Of a stretch of DNA of 64,000 nt, positions 37,408 to 46,770 are shown piece by piece. Each line of letters starts with the position of its first letter. Positions within the stretch are counted from its first letter, which is position 1. Position numbers and translations under genes: made by a program. This DNA comes from Thiomicrorhabdus sediminis. Its GTDB lineage: Bacteria; Pseudomonadota; Gammaproteobacteria; Thiomicrospirales; Thiomicrospiraceae. The notes beneath the pieces are model-generated. The model saw nothing but the letters and a program-made list of their open reading frames with translations. It was not told the origin of the DNA and searched no databases. Where the stretch lies: positions 387,630-451,629 of the forward strand of contig NZ_CP040602.1 of the NCBI RefSeq assembly GCF_005885815.1, in the 5' to 3' direction.

Positions 37408-39480
37408 ATGACAATGAACACAGAAGCATTTTTAGTTGAAATCGGTACCGAAGAGTTGCCGCCAAAAGCATTGAAAAAATTATCGCAAGCCTTTGCCGAC
37501 GGGATTGTTGCCGGTTTAGCGGAAGCGGAATTGGCACATGGTGAGGTCAAATTGTTTGCCGCGCCACGCCGTTTAGCGGTAACCATCGATGCCTTGCAAA
37601 CTCAGCAGCAGGACAAGATTGTCGAGCGAAAAGGGCCGGCCAAGAAAGCCGCTTTTGATGCAGACGGTAATCCAACCAAAGCGTTGCAAGGTTTTATGCG
37701 TGGTTGTGGCGCACAGGTTGAAGACTTGGTGGAAATCGATACCGATAAAGGTGTCTGGATGGCTTATAACCTAGAGCAGAAAGGGGTGGATGCCAAGGCG
37801 CTTTTAGGCAATATCGTTGCTCAGTCGTTGGCCAAATTGCCGATTCCAAAACGTATGCGTTGGGGGAGCTGGGATGTTGAATTCGTGCGTCCGGTGCATT
37901 GGGCGCTGATGTTATTGGGCAGTGAAGTTGTCGATGCAGAAATCTTGGGGCATAAGACCGGCAACATCACCAGAGGTCACCGTTTCCATGCGCCGCAGGA
38001 AATTGTTATCAATCATGCCGATGAGTATGCCGACAAACTAGCCAATCAAGGTTATGTATTGGCCGATTTTGCAGAACGTTCGGCATCGATCAAACAACAG
38101 GTCGAGCAGGTCGCCAAGCAAGCCGGTGGTGAAGCGGTGATTGATGCCGAGCTGTTGGAAGAGGTTACCGCCTTGAACGAATGGCCCAATGCGGTGGTCG
38201 GTGAGTTTGAGACCTCTTTCCTGGCGGTACCGTCTGAGGCTTTGGTTTCGGCAATGGCGGGACACCAGAAATATTTCCATATGGTCGATGGCAACGGCAA
38301 GTTAATGCCTAATTTCATCACGATTTCCAATATTGCCAGCTCCAATCCGCAATCGGTTAAATTCGGTAATGAGCGCGTGATCCGTCCACGTTTGGCGGAT
38401 GCCAAGTTCTTCTGGGATCAGGATCGTAAACAACCATTGGATGATTTTTTACCGCGCTTGAAAACGGTCGTATTCCAACAGCAGTTGGGAACCCTGTTCG
38501 ATAAGGTTGAGCGTCTGGAAACCTTGACGGTGAAAATCGCCAAGCCATTAGGTGTGGAATCACAGATTGCCGAGCGTGCCGCTCGTTTATCGAAGTGCGA
38601 CTTGATGTCGGAAATGGTTGGTGAATTTCCAGATCTCCAAGGTGTGATGGGGCGTTATTATGCCATGGAGCAAAAAGAAGATCAGCAGGTCGCCGATGCG
38701 ATCGATGCGCAATATCAACCACGTTTTGCCGGTGATGATTTGCCATCATCAGCCGTCGCACAAGCTTTGGCGATTGCCGACAAGCTGGATACCATTACCG
38801 GTATCTATGGTATCGGTCAGGTGCCGACCGGTGATAAGGATCCGTTTGCTTTGCGTCGTGCCGCCTTGGGACTGTTGCGTATTATGATTGAGAAGAACCT
38901 GGATCTTGATCTGCGCCTATTGATTGAATTCAGTTTGAAACTGCATGAGCAGGTCAAGATGACAGAGGAACTGGTCAATGATATCTATGATTTCATTATC
39001 TCTCGTCTGCGTGCTTATTATGCCGATCAAGGTGTTAGCGCTGAGCAGTTCGAAGCGGTACGCGTTTGTCGTCCGGCACACCCGGTTGATTTTGCCAAAC
39101 GTATCGAGGCGGTACAACAGTTCGCGCAAATGGATGGCGCGGCCAGCTTGAGTGCGGCCAATAAACGTATCAGCAATATCCTTAAAAAGGTCGATGGTGA
39201 AATCAACGATACAGTCAATGCTAAGCTGTTTGCCGAAGCGGCGGAACAGCAGCTTTGGGATAAGTTGGATGCGTTGCGTGAAACCGTTAGCGAGCAAATT
39301 GCCAAGCGTGATTTTGTTGCGGCGATTTCCGAGTTGGCGACTATCCGTGAAGCGGTTGATCAGTTCTTTGACGATGTCATGGTTATGGCCGATAACGATG
39401 CGGTCAAACAGAACCGTCTGGCGTTATTGAATCAGATTTATGAGTTGTTCTTAGAGGTTGCGGATATTTCCCGCCTGTAA
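37408..39480 (+). CDS. glyS: Glycyl-tRNA synthetase beta subunit
   Basis: tRNA-binding subunit. It has 690 residues starting MTMNTEAFLVEIGTEELPPKAL, the family signature, with an HD-like region in the middle and an anticodon-binding domain of the arginyl-tRNA-synthetase type at the C-terminus. Directly after glyQ; ended by a clear terminator. Confidence 0.98.
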   Translation: MTMNTEAFLVEIGTEELPPKALKKLSQAFADGIVAGLAEAELAHGEVKLFAAPRRLAVTIDALQTQQQDKIVERKGPAKKAAFDADGNPTKALQGFMRGCGAQVEDLVEIDTDKGVWMAYNLEQKGVDAKALLGNIVAQSLAKLPIPKRMRWGSWDVEFVRPVHWALMLLGSEVVDAEILGHKTGNITRGHRFHAPQEIVINHADEYADKLANQGYVLADFAERSASIKQQVEQVAKQAGGEAVIDAELLEEVTALNEWPNAVVGEFETSFLAVPSEALVSAMAGHQKYFHMVDGNGKLMPNFITISNIASSNPQSVKFGNERVIRPRLADAKFFWDQDRKQPLDDFLPRLKTVVFQQQLGTLFDKVERLETLTVKIAKPLGVESQIAERAARLSKCDLMSEMVGEFPDLQGVMGRYYAMEQKEDQQVADAIDAQYQPRFAGDDLPSSAVAQALAIADKLDTITGIYGIGQVPTGDKDPFALRRAALGLLRIMIEKNLDLDLRLLIEFSLKLHEQVKMTEELVNDIYDFIISRLRAYYADQGVSAEQFEAVRVCRPAHPVDFAKRIEAVQQFAQMDGAASLSAANKRISNILKKVDGEINDTVNAKLFAEAAEQQLWDKLDALRETVSEQIAKRDFVAAISELATIREAVDQFFDDVMVMADNDAVKQNRLALLNQIYELFLEVADISRL

Positions 39481-39492
39481 CAATAACCAATG

Positions 39493-39520
39493 AGAAAACT
39501 CCCGTAATGGGAGTTTTTTT
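39493..39520 (+). terminator. Rho-independent terminator after glyS
   Basis: AAAACTCCC and GGGAGTTTT flank GTAAT, followed by further T residues. Confidence 0.9.
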
Positions 39521-39578
39521 ATGGCAATGAATTTTTCCTATGGGTAAGCACTGCCAAAATGATAAGGGTTTATTTAAG

Positions 39579-40112
39579 ATGACAAAAATCATCGTTCTGG
39601 ATAGAGATGGTGTAATTAACGAAGATTCGGATGATTTTATTAAATCAGCTGATGAGTGGCAGCCGGTCGCCGGCAGTATGGATGCCATTAAAAAACTCAA
39701 GCAAGCCGGTTGGACGGTAGCGGTGGCAACCAATCAGTCAGGTATCGCGCGTGGTTATTATGATCGTGCCACCTTAACGAGTATGCATCAAAAAATGCAG
39801 TCGTTATTGGTGGATTGTGGGGTCGACTGGGTGAGTTTTGCGCCTTATTTATCAACCGATAATTCACCGGCCCGTAAACCGGGGGTCGGTATGCTGACGG
39901 CGATTGAACAGCGTTTTGGCAGTTGTTTAGAGAAGATGCCGATGGTCGGCGATACGCTAGCCGATATTCAGGTTGCTCGCGCTAAAGGCATGCAGCCTTA
40001 TCTGGTGAAAACCGGCAAAGGTCTGCGTACCCTGGCAAAGGCGGATAACGAGTTGCTAGATGTGCCGGTTTTTGATGATCTCAATGCCGTTGTGGAGATG
40101 CTTTTACAATGA
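39579..40112 (+). CDS. gmhB: D-glycero-beta-D-manno-heptose 1,7-bisphosphate 7-phosphatase
   Basis: HAD phosphatase of ADP-heptose synthesis for LPS inner core. It has 177 residues from ATG 39579 (MTKIIVLDRDGVINED); the frame opens 13 codons earlier but that stretch overlaps the glyS terminator region. HAD motif I is DRDGV (Asp8, Asp10), motif II is ATNQSG, and motif IV is VGDTLADI. The usual Cys3-His zinc loop of GmhB is not evident (APYLSTDNSPARKPGVGM in its place), so this belongs to the zinc-free branch. Its stop overlaps the plsC start (ATGA). Confidence 0.92.
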   Translation: MTKIIVLDRDGVINEDSDDFIKSADEWQPVAGSMDAIKKLKQAGWTVAVATNQSGIARGYYDRATLTSMHQKMQSLLVDCGVDWVSFAPYLSTDNSPARKPGVGMLTAIEQRFGSCLEKMPMVGDTLADIQVARAKGMQPYLVKTGKGLRTLAKADNELLDVPVFDDLNAVVEMLLQ

Positions 40113-40846
40113 AGATGATTTATTTTTTACGTTCTGTGCTATTTTCTATAGGTCAGGTTTCCACTTTGGTTTTGTTCTCGTTACTGGGCCAATTTACTCG
40201 ACCTTTCTCTTTTGCGACACGTTATAACTTTATGCGCTACTGGGCCCATTTTTGTATTTGGTGGGTAAAAATTACTTGCGGTATTAAATATAACGTACAT
40301 GGTGCCGATAATATCAATACGGATAAAGCGGGCCTAATTCTTGCTAGACATGAATCGGCTTGGGAAACCTTTGCTTTGCAGGAGATTTTTCCGCGTCAGG
40401 CTTACGTGCTGAAAAGAGAGTTATTGAAAATTCCTTTTTTTGGTTGGGGTATGGCTTTGTTAAGACCGATTGCCATTGATCGTGGCGCCGGTCGGCAAGC
40501 ATTGAACCAGTTGGTGAAAGAAGGTCAGCAACGTTTGCAGGATGGTGATTGGGTGGTCGTTTTCCCGGAAGGCACAAGGATGCCTAGCGGCAAACTCGGC
40601 AAAATCAATATCGGTGGTGCCATGCTCGCTTCCAAGGCGGGCGCACCGGTGTATCTTGTGGCGCATAATGCCGGCAGTGTTTGGCCGAAAAACAGCTTTA
40701 TCAAAAAACCAGGGGTGGTTGATATCTATATCAGCGAGCCCTTAGATGCCTCAGCAATGTCTGCGGCCGAGATCAATCAACAAATAGAGAGTTGGTTCAG
40801 TCAGCACCTTGTTTTAGCAGACAAGCGTGAGGAGGCCGACAAATGA
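40109..40846 (+). CDS. plsC: 1-acyl-sn-glycerol-3-phosphate acyltransferase
   Basis: Makes phosphatidic acid at the inner membrane. It has 245 residues. The acyltransferase motif I reads HESAWE (His81 to Glu86), so the usual HxxxxD is HxxxxE, seen in some proteobacterial PlsC proteins. Motif III is VFPEGTRMPSG at about 151-161. An N-terminal hydrophobic segment (about 5-28) anchors it. Overlaps gmhB by 4 nt and lies only 5 bp before the MotA-like gene. Confidence 0.92.
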   Translation: MKMIYFLRSVLFSIGQVSTLVLFSLLGQFTRPFSFATRYNFMRYWAHFCIWWVKITCGIKYNVHGADNINTDKAGLILARHESAWETFALQEIFPRQAYVLKRELLKIPFFGWGMALLRPIAIDRGAGRQALNQLVKEGQQRLQDGDWVVVFPEGTRMPSGKLGKINIGGAMLASKAGAPVYLVAHNAGSVWPKNSFIKKPGVVDIYISEPLDASAMSAAEINQQIESWFSQHLVLADKREEADK

Positions 40847-40851
40847 GATAA

Positions 40852-41676
40852 ATGAGTAAATTTGCAACCCTATTAGGCATTATCATCGGCTTAATCATAT
40901 TGTCATTAAGCATGATCGATTACCAGCAAGGACAGTTCATTTATGCCTTTTTAAATTGGCAAGGACTGGCTTTGGTCTTGGGTGGCACTTTTGCCGCAGT
41001 TCTCATTAATTATCCTTTACGTCAGGTCGGCTGTATTTTCCGTGGGTTTTTTAAGGTCATCGGTTCTGAGCCGGCTTCCTATGTCGATATCATCGAAGAG
41101 ATGGTTCATCTCAGTCACCTATCCAAGCAGAAAGGTCTATTGGCGGTAGAAAATCAAATAGATTCTCTGGATGACGAATTTATGCGCTTCGCCTTGACCG
41201 AGACGTTGGTTTATAACGATCTGGGGATGCTCAAGCAGAGTCTGCAGAACCGCCTTATCAATATGCGTTTACGTCATTACTCTTGCCAAGAGGTTTATGG
41301 CAATATGGCTTCCTATGCACCGGCCTTCGGGATGATGGGAACGGTGATGGGGTTGATTATTATGATGACTAATCAGGTCGGCGGTGCCGGCTTGCCTTAT
41401 GGAGGGGAACAAACCCAGGATATGCTCGCCGGTTTGCTTAACGGCATGGGCTTGGCTTTGGTGACTACCTTTTATGGTGTACTGTTCTCTAATCTGGTGT
41501 TTTTACCGATTGCCGGTAAATTGCGCGTCTTGACTGATGCCGAGGTGATGCGCAACGAGATGATTATCGAAGGCGTTCTCGGGCTTAAAAAATCCGAACC
41601 GACGCTGTTATTGAAAGAGCGCCTGATGGCATTTGTTAACCGTAAGACCCAGCAGAAGCTGGAAAACCTGAGGTAG
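40852..41676 (+). CDS. MotA-like proton-channel subunit of a three-gene motor unit
   Basis: Stator-type A subunit with four predicted membrane helices (about 6-24, 33-55, 148-170, 190-212). The conserved last-two-helix block is visible: SYAPAFGMMGTVMGLIIMMTN and GMGLALVTTFYGVLFSNLVFLPIAGKL. It has 274 residues. It is more similar in layout to PomA/MotA of sodium or proton stators than to ExbB or TolQ. It is 5 bp after plsC and 2 bp before the first MotB-like gene, in an operon gmhB-plsC-A-B1-B2. A separate conventional motAB pair lies at 58.6 kb, so this may not be the main flagellar stator. Confidence 0.88.
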   Translation: MSKFATLLGIIIGLIILSLSMIDYQQGQFIYAFLNWQGLALVLGGTFAAVLINYPLRQVGCIFRGFFKVIGSEPASYVDIIEEMVHLSHLSKQKGLLAVENQIDSLDDEFMRFALTETLVYNDLGMLKQSLQNRLINMRLRHYSCQEVYGNMASYAPAFGMMGTVMGLIIMMTNQVGGAGLPYGGEQTQDMLAGLLNGMGLALVTTFYGVLFSNLVFLPIAGKLRVLTDAEVMRNEMIIEGVLGLKKSEPTLLLKERLMAFVNRKTQQKLENLR

Positions 41677-41678
41677 CA

Positions 41679-42437
41679 ATGTCTTGGTTGTCAACGTTCA
41701 CGCTGAGTGGCTCTGCACAAGACCTCAATGAATCAGCGGCGATCGAGCATATCCAGCGCACCCGCAGCTGGTTGATGACTTATATCGCCTTAGTCACCTC
41801 TTTATTGGCCTTTTTTATCCTCATTATCAGTATGATCGAGATTGAAGGCTCTAGTCTGAAAAGAGACCATCAAAAGCTAACCCAGGCCATCTATATGGAC
41901 GTAAAGGCCGCCGTTGCGGATCAATCAATCGATTGGCTACAAGTGGAAAATACCCTGACCAAAGGGGTGCGAATCAGCATAAAGCCCAATTTGATTCGCA
42001 ATCAGAACCTATTTGCTTCGGCGCAAGCCAAAATCAATCCGCGTTATCTGCCTTATTTGCAAAGCCTAGCTGAAGTACTTCAGCAGGTCGATATCGAAGC
42101 GCTGCGTCAACGCTATATGAAGTTGGTCAGTTCGATTGAAGCCAACGGTTTTGACGTCAAAATGATGATCCGTATAGAAGGTCATACCGATGCGCACCCT
42201 CTGGCGCAAACCGCCAGGTTCAAAAATAATATCGAACTAAGTACCTTCCGCGCCTATGCGATGATGGATTGGCTGCGAATCCATCTGCCATTGACGCGCT
42301 CACATTTCGTTATTGCCGGCTACGGCAGTTTCCAGCCAATCTTGGATGACGTCTATGCTGCCGACAACCGTCGAATTGAAATCTATATTCAGCCGATGCT
42401 TAAGCAGCAGAGGGAACTGGCGGGGACGATATTATGA
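41679..42437 (+). CDS. MotB-like OmpA-domain protein lacking the ion-binding Asp (B1)
   Basis: It has 252 residues. The single membrane helix is at about 32-52 (WLMTYIALVTSLLAFFILIIS). In MotB the matching stretch has Tyr-Ala-Asp-x-x-Thr; here Ala37 sits at the position of the essential Asp, so this subunit should not carry ions. A periplasmic OmpA-like peptidoglycan-binding domain follows, with IRIEGHTDAHPL (about 165-176) and NRRIEIYIQP. Between helix and OmpA domain there is an extended helical linker. It overlaps the next gene by 4 nt (ATGA). Confidence 0.85.
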   Translation: MSWLSTFTLSGSAQDLNESAAIEHIQRTRSWLMTYIALVTSLLAFFILIISMIEIEGSSLKRDHQKLTQAIYMDVKAAVADQSIDWLQVENTLTKGVRISIKPNLIRNQNLFASAQAKINPRYLPYLQSLAEVLQQVDIEALRQRYMKLVSSIEANGFDVKMMIRIEGHTDAHPLAQTARFKNNIELSTFRAYAMMDWLRIHLPLTRSHFVIAGYGSFQPILDDVYAADNRRIEIYIQPMLKQQRELAGTIL

Positions 42438-43126
42438 GTTTGATTATGGCGCGAGCCAAGTCGGCTTGGTTATTGGCCTTTGCGGATGTGGTCACCCTGC
42501 TGATTACCTTTTTTATTATGACTATCGCCTTGCATAAGGGGGAGATCAGCAAATTACAGCGTTGGGTAGAACAGCAGATAACAGAGAGTTACCTGCAGAT
42601 TGAAAGCAATATTCAACAACAACAATTGGACAGTATTGAGGCCAAACGCAGTGTGCGTGGTATCGTCTTGACCTTACGCAGTGACGAAGCCTTTGAATCG
42701 GCTAGCTATATTCCTACGCAGAAGGCGCAGCAACAACTCAAATCGCTGGCCGAAGTGTTGACTCAAACGCCGCTTTTCGCCTGGCATGATAATAGCGATA
42801 TGCGTCATATTATCGACTCGGCTAAAGCCGATGGCATGCATTGGTGGGTTGATATCAATGCAGAAGGACACACCGATAATGATAGGGTCGATCCCTTGTC
42901 ACCGTTACGCAATAACTTCTTTCTCAGTACTTTGCGGGCGCAGAATGTCATGCAGTTATTGCATCAATACAGCGCTTTGCCGGTAACGGTATTTTCGGTG
43001 AGCGGTTATGGCCCCTGGCAACCCCTGGCAAGTAATGCCAATGCCATCGGCAAGGCCAAGAATCGTCGGGTGGAAATTGTCATTAACGCCAGCTTTCAGC
43101 AGCTTGCCAAAGCTGACGGTTCTTAA
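42434..43126 (+). CDS. MotB-like OmpA-domain protein with intact Asp (B2)
   Basis: It has 230 residues. The membrane helix is at about 11-32 (AWLLAFADVVTLLITFFIMT) with Asp18 in the MotB-like Ala-Asp-x-x-Thr motif, so this copy can bind the ion. The periplasmic OmpA-like domain has INAEGHTDNDRV and KNRRVEIVINA. Its start overlaps the B1 stop. B1 and B2 differ throughout and are not recent duplicates. Together with the A subunit they suggest a hetero-B motor or force generator; what it drives is unknown. Confidence 0.86.
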   Translation: MSLIMARAKSAWLLAFADVVTLLITFFIMTIALHKGEISKLQRWVEQQITESYLQIESNIQQQQLDSIEAKRSVRGIVLTLRSDEAFESASYIPTQKAQQQLKSLAEVLTQTPLFAWHDNSDMRHIIDSAKADGMHWWVDINAEGHTDNDRVDPLSPLRNNFFLSTLRAQNVMQLLHQYSALPVTVFSVSGYGPWQPLASNANAIGKAKNRRVEIVINASFQQLAKADGS

Positions 43127-43129
43127 TAT

Positions 43130-45112
43130 TTACTTCTTGGTCAGGGCTAATTGCTGATCTAGATTAGCATCGGTTTCAAATTGACTGACACTGTCAGACA
43201 AATTGTCGACCTCGCCAACCATCATGGTCGCCGAATCCTTGGCCTGATTGGCAATCTGCACGTTTTGCTGGATCGATTCGTCCATGGCTGAAACTTCTTG
43301 GTTCAAAGTATTGATACCATTTGCCTGTTCAAGGTTTAGGCTCGCCATTTCACTGATCATTTCACTGACACTGTTAATGCCTTGGTTGATTTCTTGCAGT
43401 TGTTCTCCAGAGCGTTCAACGAGTTGGGTGCCGGATTCGACCGCATCAACGGTATCGTCAATCAAGGCGCGAATTTCCTTGGCGGCATCGGCAGATTTTT
43501 GTGCCAATGAGCGTACTTCACCGGCAACTACGGCAAAGCCGCGACCTTGTTCACCGGCACGTGCCGCTTCAACCGCCGCATTAAGTGCCAATAGGTTGGT
43601 TTGGAAAGCGATGCTGTCGATCAGGCCGACAATTTCGGCAATCTTATGGCTAGAGCTTTGAATCTCACGCATTGAATCAATGGTGTTGTTCATTACCTCT
43701 ACCCCGGTTTGTGCTTGATGACGCGCTTGATCGGACAGTTTATTGGCCTCTACCGCACTGTCCGCGGCCTGCTTCACCTCATGGGTAATCTGTTCCATGC
43801 GTTGCGCGGTATGTTGCAGTTCGGTGGCATGGTGGCTCAGGCTTTCAGAAAGGCTGTTGCTGTCTGTTGAGATGCTTTGCGAGGCTTGCTGCAATTTAGC
43901 ATTCATTTGGGTGACGTCGTTAATCAATGCGTTCAGGTTGCTAAAGGCGCTGTTGAGACCTTGTTTAATGGTGTTAAGTTCACCTTTATATTGTTTATCA
44001 ATTAGCTGATTTAGCTTACCGGAAGCCATGCGTTCCGAAGCCTTGTTAATTTCATTAAAAGCCGCTTGCACCTCATCCAGGGCGTGATTGACATTTTTTT
44101 TGAGTTCATCCAATTGCCCGGCTGCCGGGACATCAATGCGCTGGCTAAAGTTACCTTCGGCAAGCCCGGTCATGACATCCATTAAGGTCGAAATAATGCT
44201 CTCGGTTTGCGACATGGCGTTATCAACTTTGGTTTTCAGATCGCCTTTGACCTTATCGCTCATGCGTACCGAGAAATCACCCTGATGAATACCTTCCATT
44301 AAGGTGTTCAAGCTTTGCATGGTAAAGGTAACGCTCTCGGAACTGTCATTGACCGAGCGCTTGAGTTGATCCAGATCTCCTTTGAATTCCCCCTGAACGC
44401 GCTGGTCAAAACGACCGTGGGCGATAGCATCCATGACCTGGTTGATTTCCTTAAAGGCGACTTCGATATTGTTAAGTAAAGTGTTGGTCGCTTGCGCAGA
44501 AGAATGCTCTTTAAATTGTTCTACACGTTGTGAGAAATCACCGTTGTTGGAGACGGCATTAATGGTCGCTTGCACGCGGTAGGCCACATCGGCGTCATAT
44601 TTCATTAGTCGGCTATAGTAGATAAGCACGGCCGATTCGATAACCACGAACAATGCATGCAAGAAGGTGATTGACCAACTGCAATCATAGTTGTAAAGCA
44701 TGATCGGTACGCCGGCAATCGCCACTTCATTAAGTTGTAGGTAAGTCAGAACAATGTGATGGAGTGCGCCTACCGCTGCTGCAGAAACCACTACCAGCCA
44801 GTCTTTATAAAGCAGTGTGAATGCCAAAGCGACAAAAATATGGAAGTGCATCTCGATTCGCCCCATCTGGGTTTGAATCAGTGTTGCCGAGAACAGCATT
44901 AAAAATACGCCGGATAAGATACCGAACCAGCGTGTGCCTCTTAAGCTGAAGTAGCTGGCTATGACCAGTGTGCCGATAATCGCACTCATCGTCATGGCGA
45001 AACCCCAGGTATCAAATCCGATCGGCGCTAGGAAGGCGGTAAACGGTAGGTGACCCAGTAAAATGAATAGCATTTTCTTATCAGCAGTAAGCAAGTGGGG
45101 CATTCGGAACAT
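43130..45112 (-). CDS. Chemoreceptor with six-helix membrane sensor
   Basis: It has 660 residues. The N-terminal about 170 residues form roughly six membrane helices with no periplasmic domain. Conserved-looking histidines lie in IEMHFHIF (86-93) and LHHIVL (117-122), suggesting a heme, metal or quinone-linked redox sensor. Then come three HAMP-like repeats (about 175-400) and a MA signalling domain with [20 protein letters not shown]. There is no PAS domain. It lies 27 bp downstream of the Sco gene in the same direction, with AAGAGAGACAATT before the ATG, so the two are probably co-transcribed. Convergent with the B2 motor gene (3-bp gap, no visible terminator). Confidence 0.92.
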   Translation of the reverse strand: MFRMPHLLTADKKMLFILLGHLPFTAFLAPIGFDTWGFAMTMSAIIGTLVIASYFSLRGTRWFGILSGVFLMLFSATLIQTQMGRIEMHFHIFVALAFTLLYKDWLVVVSAAAVGALHHIVLTYLQLNEVAIAGVPIMLYNYDCSWSITFLHALFVVIESAVLIYYSRLMKYDADVAYRVQATINAVSNNGDFSQRVEQFKEHSSAQATNTLLNNIEVAFKEINQVMDAIAHGRFDQRVQGEFKGDLDQLKRSVNDSSESVTFTMQSLNTLMEGIHQGDFSVRMSDKVKGDLKTKVDNAMSQTESIISTLMDVMTGLAEGNFSQRIDVPAAGQLDELKKNVNHALDEVQAAFNEINKASERMASGKLNQLIDKQYKGELNTIKQGLNSAFSNLNALINDVTQMNAKLQQASQSISTDSNSLSESLSHHATELQHTAQRMEQITHEVKQAADSAVEANKLSDQARHQAQTGVEVMNNTIDSMREIQSSSHKIAEIVGLIDSIAFQTNLLALNAAVEAARAGEQGRGFAVVAGEVRSLAQKSADAAKEIRALIDDTVDAVESGTQLVERSGEQLQEINQGINSVSEMISEMASLNLEQANGINTLNQEVSAMDESIQQNVQIANQAKDSATMMVGEVDNLSDSVSQFETDANLDQQLALTKK

Positions 45113-45139
45113 AATTGTCTCTCTTAAGTTGTTGTCTGG

Positions 45140-45751
45140 TTACAGAGCTTGTGCTGCGGTTTGTTTATTTTCTAATTTTTCAAGATCTGCCAGAATCTGG
45201 TCATAACGTACAAATTGGTTCTGGTAGATCAGCTTAATCTGCCCTTGCGGGTTGATTAGGTAAATCTTGCCGGGGTGATTGATTCGGTAATCGGCTCTGC
45301 TAGTGCCTAGTTTATCAGCATAAAAGTAGTTTTTGTATTGCGCGGTAAGGTTCTGTAATTGTCTCTTATTATCAGTGTAGAGCGCATAAAAGTTTTTACC
45401 GAGGTTATCGAAGTAGTTTGTGAGCATCTCAACAGTGTCGCGATCGGGGTCGAGGGTGATAAACAGAAAATCCATTTGCTTTGATGTGTTTTGTCTGTCG
45501 ACATTGAAAAGCGTGCCTACTTGGTTATGGCAGACGCCATCACAATTGATATAGCCAAAATAGATAAAGGTGTATTTACCCTGATGCTGAGACAAACTAT
45601 GCGCTTGATTGTGGGTGTCTTTCAGACTGAAATCCGGGGCTGGAATCAAAACTTTTTTTCCGTGGTATTCGCCAGTGCTGAAATGGTATAGAGCCATCGG
45701 CCCCAGAAGAAAGAGTGCCAGACTAATGCTGAGAAAAAATGCGAATAGCAT
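45140..45751 (-). CDS. Sco1/SenC-type copper chaperone
   Basis: Membrane-anchored thioredoxin-fold protein that helps load CuA of cytochrome oxidase or acts as thiol reductase. It has 203 residues, N-terminal helix about 2-22. The copper-binding set is complete: Cys70 and Cys74 in INCDGVCHNQ and His159 in YRINHPGKIYLI. The ATG at 45751 has only a weak ribosome site; the frame is open further upstream but without another standard start. No oxidase genes are adjacent. Followed by the six-helix chemoreceptor. Confidence 0.92.
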   Translation of the reverse strand: MLFAFFLSISLALFLLGPMALYHFSTGEYHGKKVLIPAPDFSLKDTHNQAHSLSQHQGKYTFIYFGYINCDGVCHNQVGTLFNVDRQNTSKQMDFLFITLDPDRDTVEMLTNYFDNLGKNFYALYTDNKRQLQNLTAQYKNYFYADKLGTSRADYRINHPGKIYLINPQGQIKLIYQNQFVRYDQILADLEKLENKQTAAQAL

Positions 45752-46062
45752 AAATTCTCGAGTGCGGCGGCTCGCTTTTCGTCCAATGGCTATCTTGGCA
45801 ATGCTATAAGGCTGTATGTTGTGTGTCTCTGATTTGTGTATAAAACTACTCCATGCAGAGGGCGTTCTCTGCTACTTTACATCGGACAATGATGGCGAAA
45901 TTGGGACTAGACTTGCTTTTATTTAGCCCGACTCATATTTAGTTTTTGACCAGTTTTTTAAGAACAGTGTAACGCTCTAGAGGATTGAATCAATAGGTAA
46001 AAATAGGCAAAAAACCGCCGTATATCAAAGGGGTTTGGTAGTTGTACTTATTGTTTCAGGAC
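45752..46062. other. 311-bp spacer upstream of the Sco gene
   Basis: No gene recognised. It contains a perfect 6-bp inverted repeat GCAGAG-GGCGTT-CTCTGC at 45855-45872, about 105 bp before the Sco start, which may be an operator. The rest is AT-rich and must include the promoter of the Sco-chemoreceptor unit and the end of ung. Confidence 0.45.
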
Positions 46063-46746
46063 TTAAAGTTGCCAATTGATGGGCGGTTTGCCGTGTTGAA
46101 TTAGGTAATGGTTGGCTTGTGAGAAAGGGCGGCTACCGAAAAAGCCTCTATAGGCTGAAAGCGGGGAAGGGTGAGGGCTTTTAATCACCAAATGTTTGTT
46201 TGTATCGATCGCGGCGCCTTTTTTCTGAGCATAGGCTCCCCAGAGAATAAACACCACATGCTCGCATTGCTGGTTGATCAGCTCGATAATCTTATCGGTA
46301 AACCTTTCCCAACCCAGTCCTTGATGAGCATTTGCCTTGCCGGCCTCAACCGTTAATACCGCATTTAGCAGCAATACCCCTTGGTCTGCCCAAGGTTGCA
46401 GATAGCCGCTATGAGAGTTATCAATGCCAAGGTCTTCAAGTAGTTCTTTATTGATATTCAAAAGCGATTTAGGCAAGGGTGAGACATCCGGCATCACCGA
46501 GAAGCACAGGCCGTGTGGGTGGCCGATGGTCGGATACGGGTCTTGACCGAGAATAACGACCTTGACCTGTTGCAACGGGGTGCTGTTCAATGCATTAAGC
46601 CAGAGGTTGCCTTGTGGCAGTATGGTTTTACCGGCCTGTTTTTCATTGCTTAAATGTTGTTTGAGTTGTTGCATATAAGGCTCATCAAATTCTGCTTGCA
46701 GGTATTTGAGCCAGCTTGGATCGAGTTGGATATTGTTGTTTGTCAT
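46063..46746 (-). CDS. ung: Uracil-DNA glycosylase
   Basis: Removes uracil from DNA. It has 227 residues from ATG 46746 (a TTG one codon earlier is possible). The family 1 signature is VVILGQDPYPTIGHPHG with the catalytic Asp in QDPY. The minor-groove loop is SPHPSPLSAYRGFFG with its active-site His, and the uracil-specific SerSer/Asn strand is LLLNAVLTV. It follows pdxH in the same direction with a 24-bp gap. Confidence 0.97.
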   Translation of the reverse strand: MTNNNIQLDPSWLKYLQAEFDEPYMQQLKQHLSNEKQAGKTILPQGNLWLNALNSTPLQQVKVVILGQDPYPTIGHPHGLCFSVMPDVSPLPKSLLNINKELLEDLGIDNSHSGYLQPWADQGVLLLNAVLTVEAGKANAHQGLGWERFTDKIIELINQQCEHVVFILWGAYAQKKGAAIDTNKHLVIKSPHPSPLSAYRGFFGSRPFSQANHYLIQHGKPPINWQL

Positions 46747-46770
46747 CAATTTAGATCATCAGTATAAGAA

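Noticed and set aside
40852-43126. Zorya-type anti-phage defence (ZorAB)
   Set aside because: The A/B genes resemble ZorAB in type, but no zorC, zorD or zorE gene follows; the neighbours are plsC and a chemoreceptor, and there are two B genes.
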